DNA of 15,393 nucleotides from JAUWMI01 sp964454265 (lineage in GTDB: Bacteria > Sumerlaeota > Sumerlaeia > MWCT01 > JAUWMI01), in NCBI GenBank assembly GCA_964454265.1, contig CAYVXD010000101.1, positions 1 through 15,393 on the forward strand, written 5' to 3'. The notes under the pieces were generated by a model. The model was not told the origin of the DNA and did not search any database. It saw only the letters and a program-made list of their open reading frames with translations. A program made the translations under genes and the position numbers. This document shows, one piece after another, positions 13,697-15,393 of the stretch. How positions within the stretch are numbered: position 1 is the first letter of the stretch; each line of letters begins with the position of its first letter.

Positions 13697-15171
13697 TCTC
13701 GCTGTTCAATAAAAGCACACATCCCCTCAGCAGCGTAAAACCATTACAGTCTTTAATCCACTGGATTCGCCAGGATATTCAGGGCTTCTTAACAGCTTTT
13801 ATTCCCGCAGGCTCTATCAAGAAGAAACTTCATACGTACAGAATAAATCGGCATGATGGGACAAAGAGAATTCATCTCAGATTAGAAGAAAACGGCTCAG
13901 GGGTTCTTTTCGATAACGTAACACACGTAATCCACCTTAATCCTACCGCTGCCAGCATGGCAAAAATGGCACTGGACGGACTTTCCCCGAAACAATCGCT
14001 ATCCAGACTGATGCGAATATTTCGAAATGTAACAAGAGACCGGGTTCTCCCAGAACTGAACCAAATGTATGAGATCGTAGAGATTCTCCGCGATTCTGAC
14101 AATGGGTGTCCTGTTTGCGATTGTTCTTTCATTACTCAAAGACCTGTATTCACGAAACAAATCAATGCACCTTATAAAGTAGATCTCGCCCTTACATACA
14201 AATGCAATAACAGATGTTCACACTGCTATAACGACGAATCTCGCCGCGAGATGGCGTCCCTTGATGCTTCTGATTGGTTTAAGGTACTTGATAAGCTTGC
14301 CTGCATAGGTGTTCCTCATATTATATTCACCGGCGGAGAACCCACACTATATTCCCAGCTGCCACATGTAATCGAATATTCGGACAGACTTGGACAGATA
14401 ACAGGCTTGAATACAAATGGACGTCGCCTTGCAGACGCACATTTCGTTGAAGAGCTTGCGAATGCCGGCCTTAACCATGTGCAAATTACCCTCGAATCAT
14501 GCAAGCCGGAAGTGCACAACAGCATAACCGCCCAAGCTTCTTTTCATGAGACAGTGAAGGGCATCGAAAACTCCCTGGCTACTCCCCTGCACGCGATAAC
14601 CAATACAACGCTTACCCGAAAAAACATTCATCATGTTGATGAAATTATTGATTTTCTCCATGACATTGGAATTAAGACATTCGCAATGAACGGTATGATA
14701 TATTCAGGAAAAGGGTGCACGAGTGCTGATGCTGTGCCGGTGAATGAGCTGCAGCCCGTTCTTGCCCATGTACGTAGCAAGGCGATGGAACTTGGAATGC
14801 AATTTCTCTGGTACACCCCGACTGAGTACTGCCGGATGTCACCGGTGGACCTTGGAATAGGTTGCAAACGGTGTAATGCCGGGGAGTATTCGATGTGCGT
14901 AGAGCCAAATGGAAACGTTCTACCCTGCCAGTCTTTTTATGTGACAGCAGGAAATATATTGACAGACGAATGGGAAAAAATCTGGAACAGTGACCTGTTC
15001 CTGAGTTTCAGAAACAGAACAGAAGATCCGGCAGGCTCAGGGTTGCCAGAGAAATGCTGGCATTGCCCGCAACTGGATGTATGCGGAGGGGGGTGTCGTC
15101 TGGAAAGAGAAGCAAAAGAAAAAGTGAACGCAGCATTACAGCAAAGCAAACTTAATTGTGTTACTATTTGA
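13690..15171 (+). CDS. Radical SAM/SPASM enzyme with N-terminal PqqD-like (RRE) domain
   Basis: The 493-residue enzyme starts at a GTG overlapping the previous gene. Residues about 62-136 (HLRLEENGSGVLFDNVTHVIHLN, then helices with LPELNQMYEIVEIL) look like a PqqD-type peptide-recognition domain. A CPVCDC cluster (Cys140, 143, 145) follows. The radical SAM core has CNNRCSHC (Cys172, 176, 179) for the SAM-binding 4Fe-4S cluster, the GGEP motif (215-218), NTNG and QITLES. The C-terminal SPASM region has Cys381, 392, 395, 403, 413, 456, 459, 465 and 469 (CWHCPQLDVCGGGC), enough for two auxiliary clusters. This architecture is typical of enzymes that modify ribosomal peptides or protein side chains (PqqE, SCIFF maturase). 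No precursor peptide is evident, so the substrate is open. The catalytic motifs are complete. Confidence 0.88.
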   Translation: MVISLFNKSTHPLSSVKPLQSLIHWIRQDIQGFLTAFIPAGSIKKKLHTYRINRHDGTKRIHLRLEENGSGVLFDNVTHVIHLNPTAASMAKMALDGLSPKQSLSRLMRIFRNVTRDRVLPELNQMYEIVEILRDSDNGCPVCDCSFITQRPVFTKQINAPYKVDLALTYKCNNRCSHCYNDESRREMASLDASDWFKVLDKLACIGVPHIIFTGGEPTLYSQLPHVIEYSDRLGQITGLNTNGRRLADAHFVEELANAGLNHVQITLESCKPEVHNSITAQASFHETVKGIENSLATPLHAITNTTLTRKNIHHVDEIIDFLHDIGIKTFAMNGMIYSGKGCTSADAVPVNELQPVLAHVRSKAMELGMQFLWYTPTEYCRMSPVDLGIGCKRCNAGEYSMCVEPNGNVLPCQSFYVTAGNILTDEWEKIWNSDLFLSFRNRTEDPAGSGLPEKCWHCPQLDVCGGGCRLEREAKEKVNAALQQSKLNCVTI

Positions 15172-15198
15172 GCGCTTTCTTCTAAGAGACAATATCAA

Positions 15199-15331
15199 AA
15201 TGAAATTCTAACCACTACGACACAACGTACGCGACGGGAGTAGGGGCGACCCGGCGCGGCGGGCGGGTCGCCCCAACATTCTGAATTCTTAATGCGCCTT
15301 AGGCGCATTCGCGTCGTGCCGTCGTGGTTTG
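15199..15331. repeat. Dispersed palindromic element, copy 2 (MITE- or REP-like)
   Basis: This copy starts 28 bases after the radical SAM stop. It has AATGAAATT (15199-15207), then the 21-base block at 15209-15229 identical to 2382-2402. A hairpin GGGGCGACCCG (15243-15253)/CGGGTCGCCCC (15264-15274) follows, then the dyad AATGCGCCTTAGGCGCATT (15291-15309) and a right end GTCGTGCCGTCGTGGTTT (15313-15330). The right end is an imperfect inverted copy of the left block (15 of 19 positions). No transposase is encoded. The hairpin lacks a following T-run, so it is a weak terminator at best. From 15332 to the window end I see nothing else. Confidence 0.75.
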
Positions 15332-15393
15332 ACAGTTCTTTTTGTTAGGTGCTTGCTCTGTTGAAAACCTCCAGATGCACGAATTCCAACACG

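Overview
The window looks like a chromosomal segment of an uncultured Gram-negative (diderm) bacterium. Four proteins carry lipoprotein signals, there is a LpoB-type outer-membrane activator of a peptidoglycan synthase, and there is a periplasmic adaptor with a five-gene ABC exporter. Base composition is close to even. The intergenic regions carry dispersed palindromic repeats of a type I associate from memory with uncultured PVC/Omnitrophota/Hydrogenedentota-like and some deltaproteobacterial genomes. The sequence alone does not fix the phylum.

Layout: (1) 1-2332, plus strand: a cell-envelope trio of a COG3014-family protein (cut by the left edge), a YcfL-like lipoprotein and LpoB. (2) 2354-2743: a composite of palindromic repeats. 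(3) 2767-5098, minus strand: a transglutaminase-like lipoprotein, a second lipoprotein of unknown function and a small DoxX-family membrane protein. (4) 5130-5391, minus strand: a probable decayed gene fragment. (5) 5467-7388, minus strand: a two-gene unit of an AAA15/OLD-like ATPase and a TOPRIM-like partner, coupled by a GTGA start/stop overlap and resembling a defence module. (6) 7389-7677: an intergenic region with a near-consensus promoter that has no annotated gene downstream. (7) 7678-13013, minus strand: an exporter operon of the YbhG-F-S-R type (adaptor, two separate ATPases, two ABC-2 permeases) behind a good sigma70-type promoter. (8) 13355-15171, plus strand: a small two-helix membrane protein with a zinc ribbon, overlapping a radical SAM/SPASM enzyme with a PqqD-like (RRE-type) N-terminal domain. 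(9) 15199-15331: a second, simpler copy of the dispersed repeat.

How the genes fit together: the left third serves envelope biogenesis (peptidoglycan synthase activation, surface lipoproteins). The centre holds a probable nucleoside-triphosphate-driven defence pair. The right third pairs an exporter, transcribed leftward, with a rightward radical SAM peptide- or protein-modifying unit. The two most promising leads for undescribed biology are the stand-alone ATPase/TOPRIM-like pair and the RRE-radical SAM-SPASM enzyme overlapping a zinc-ribbon membrane protein. Neither has a partner in the window that settles its substrate.
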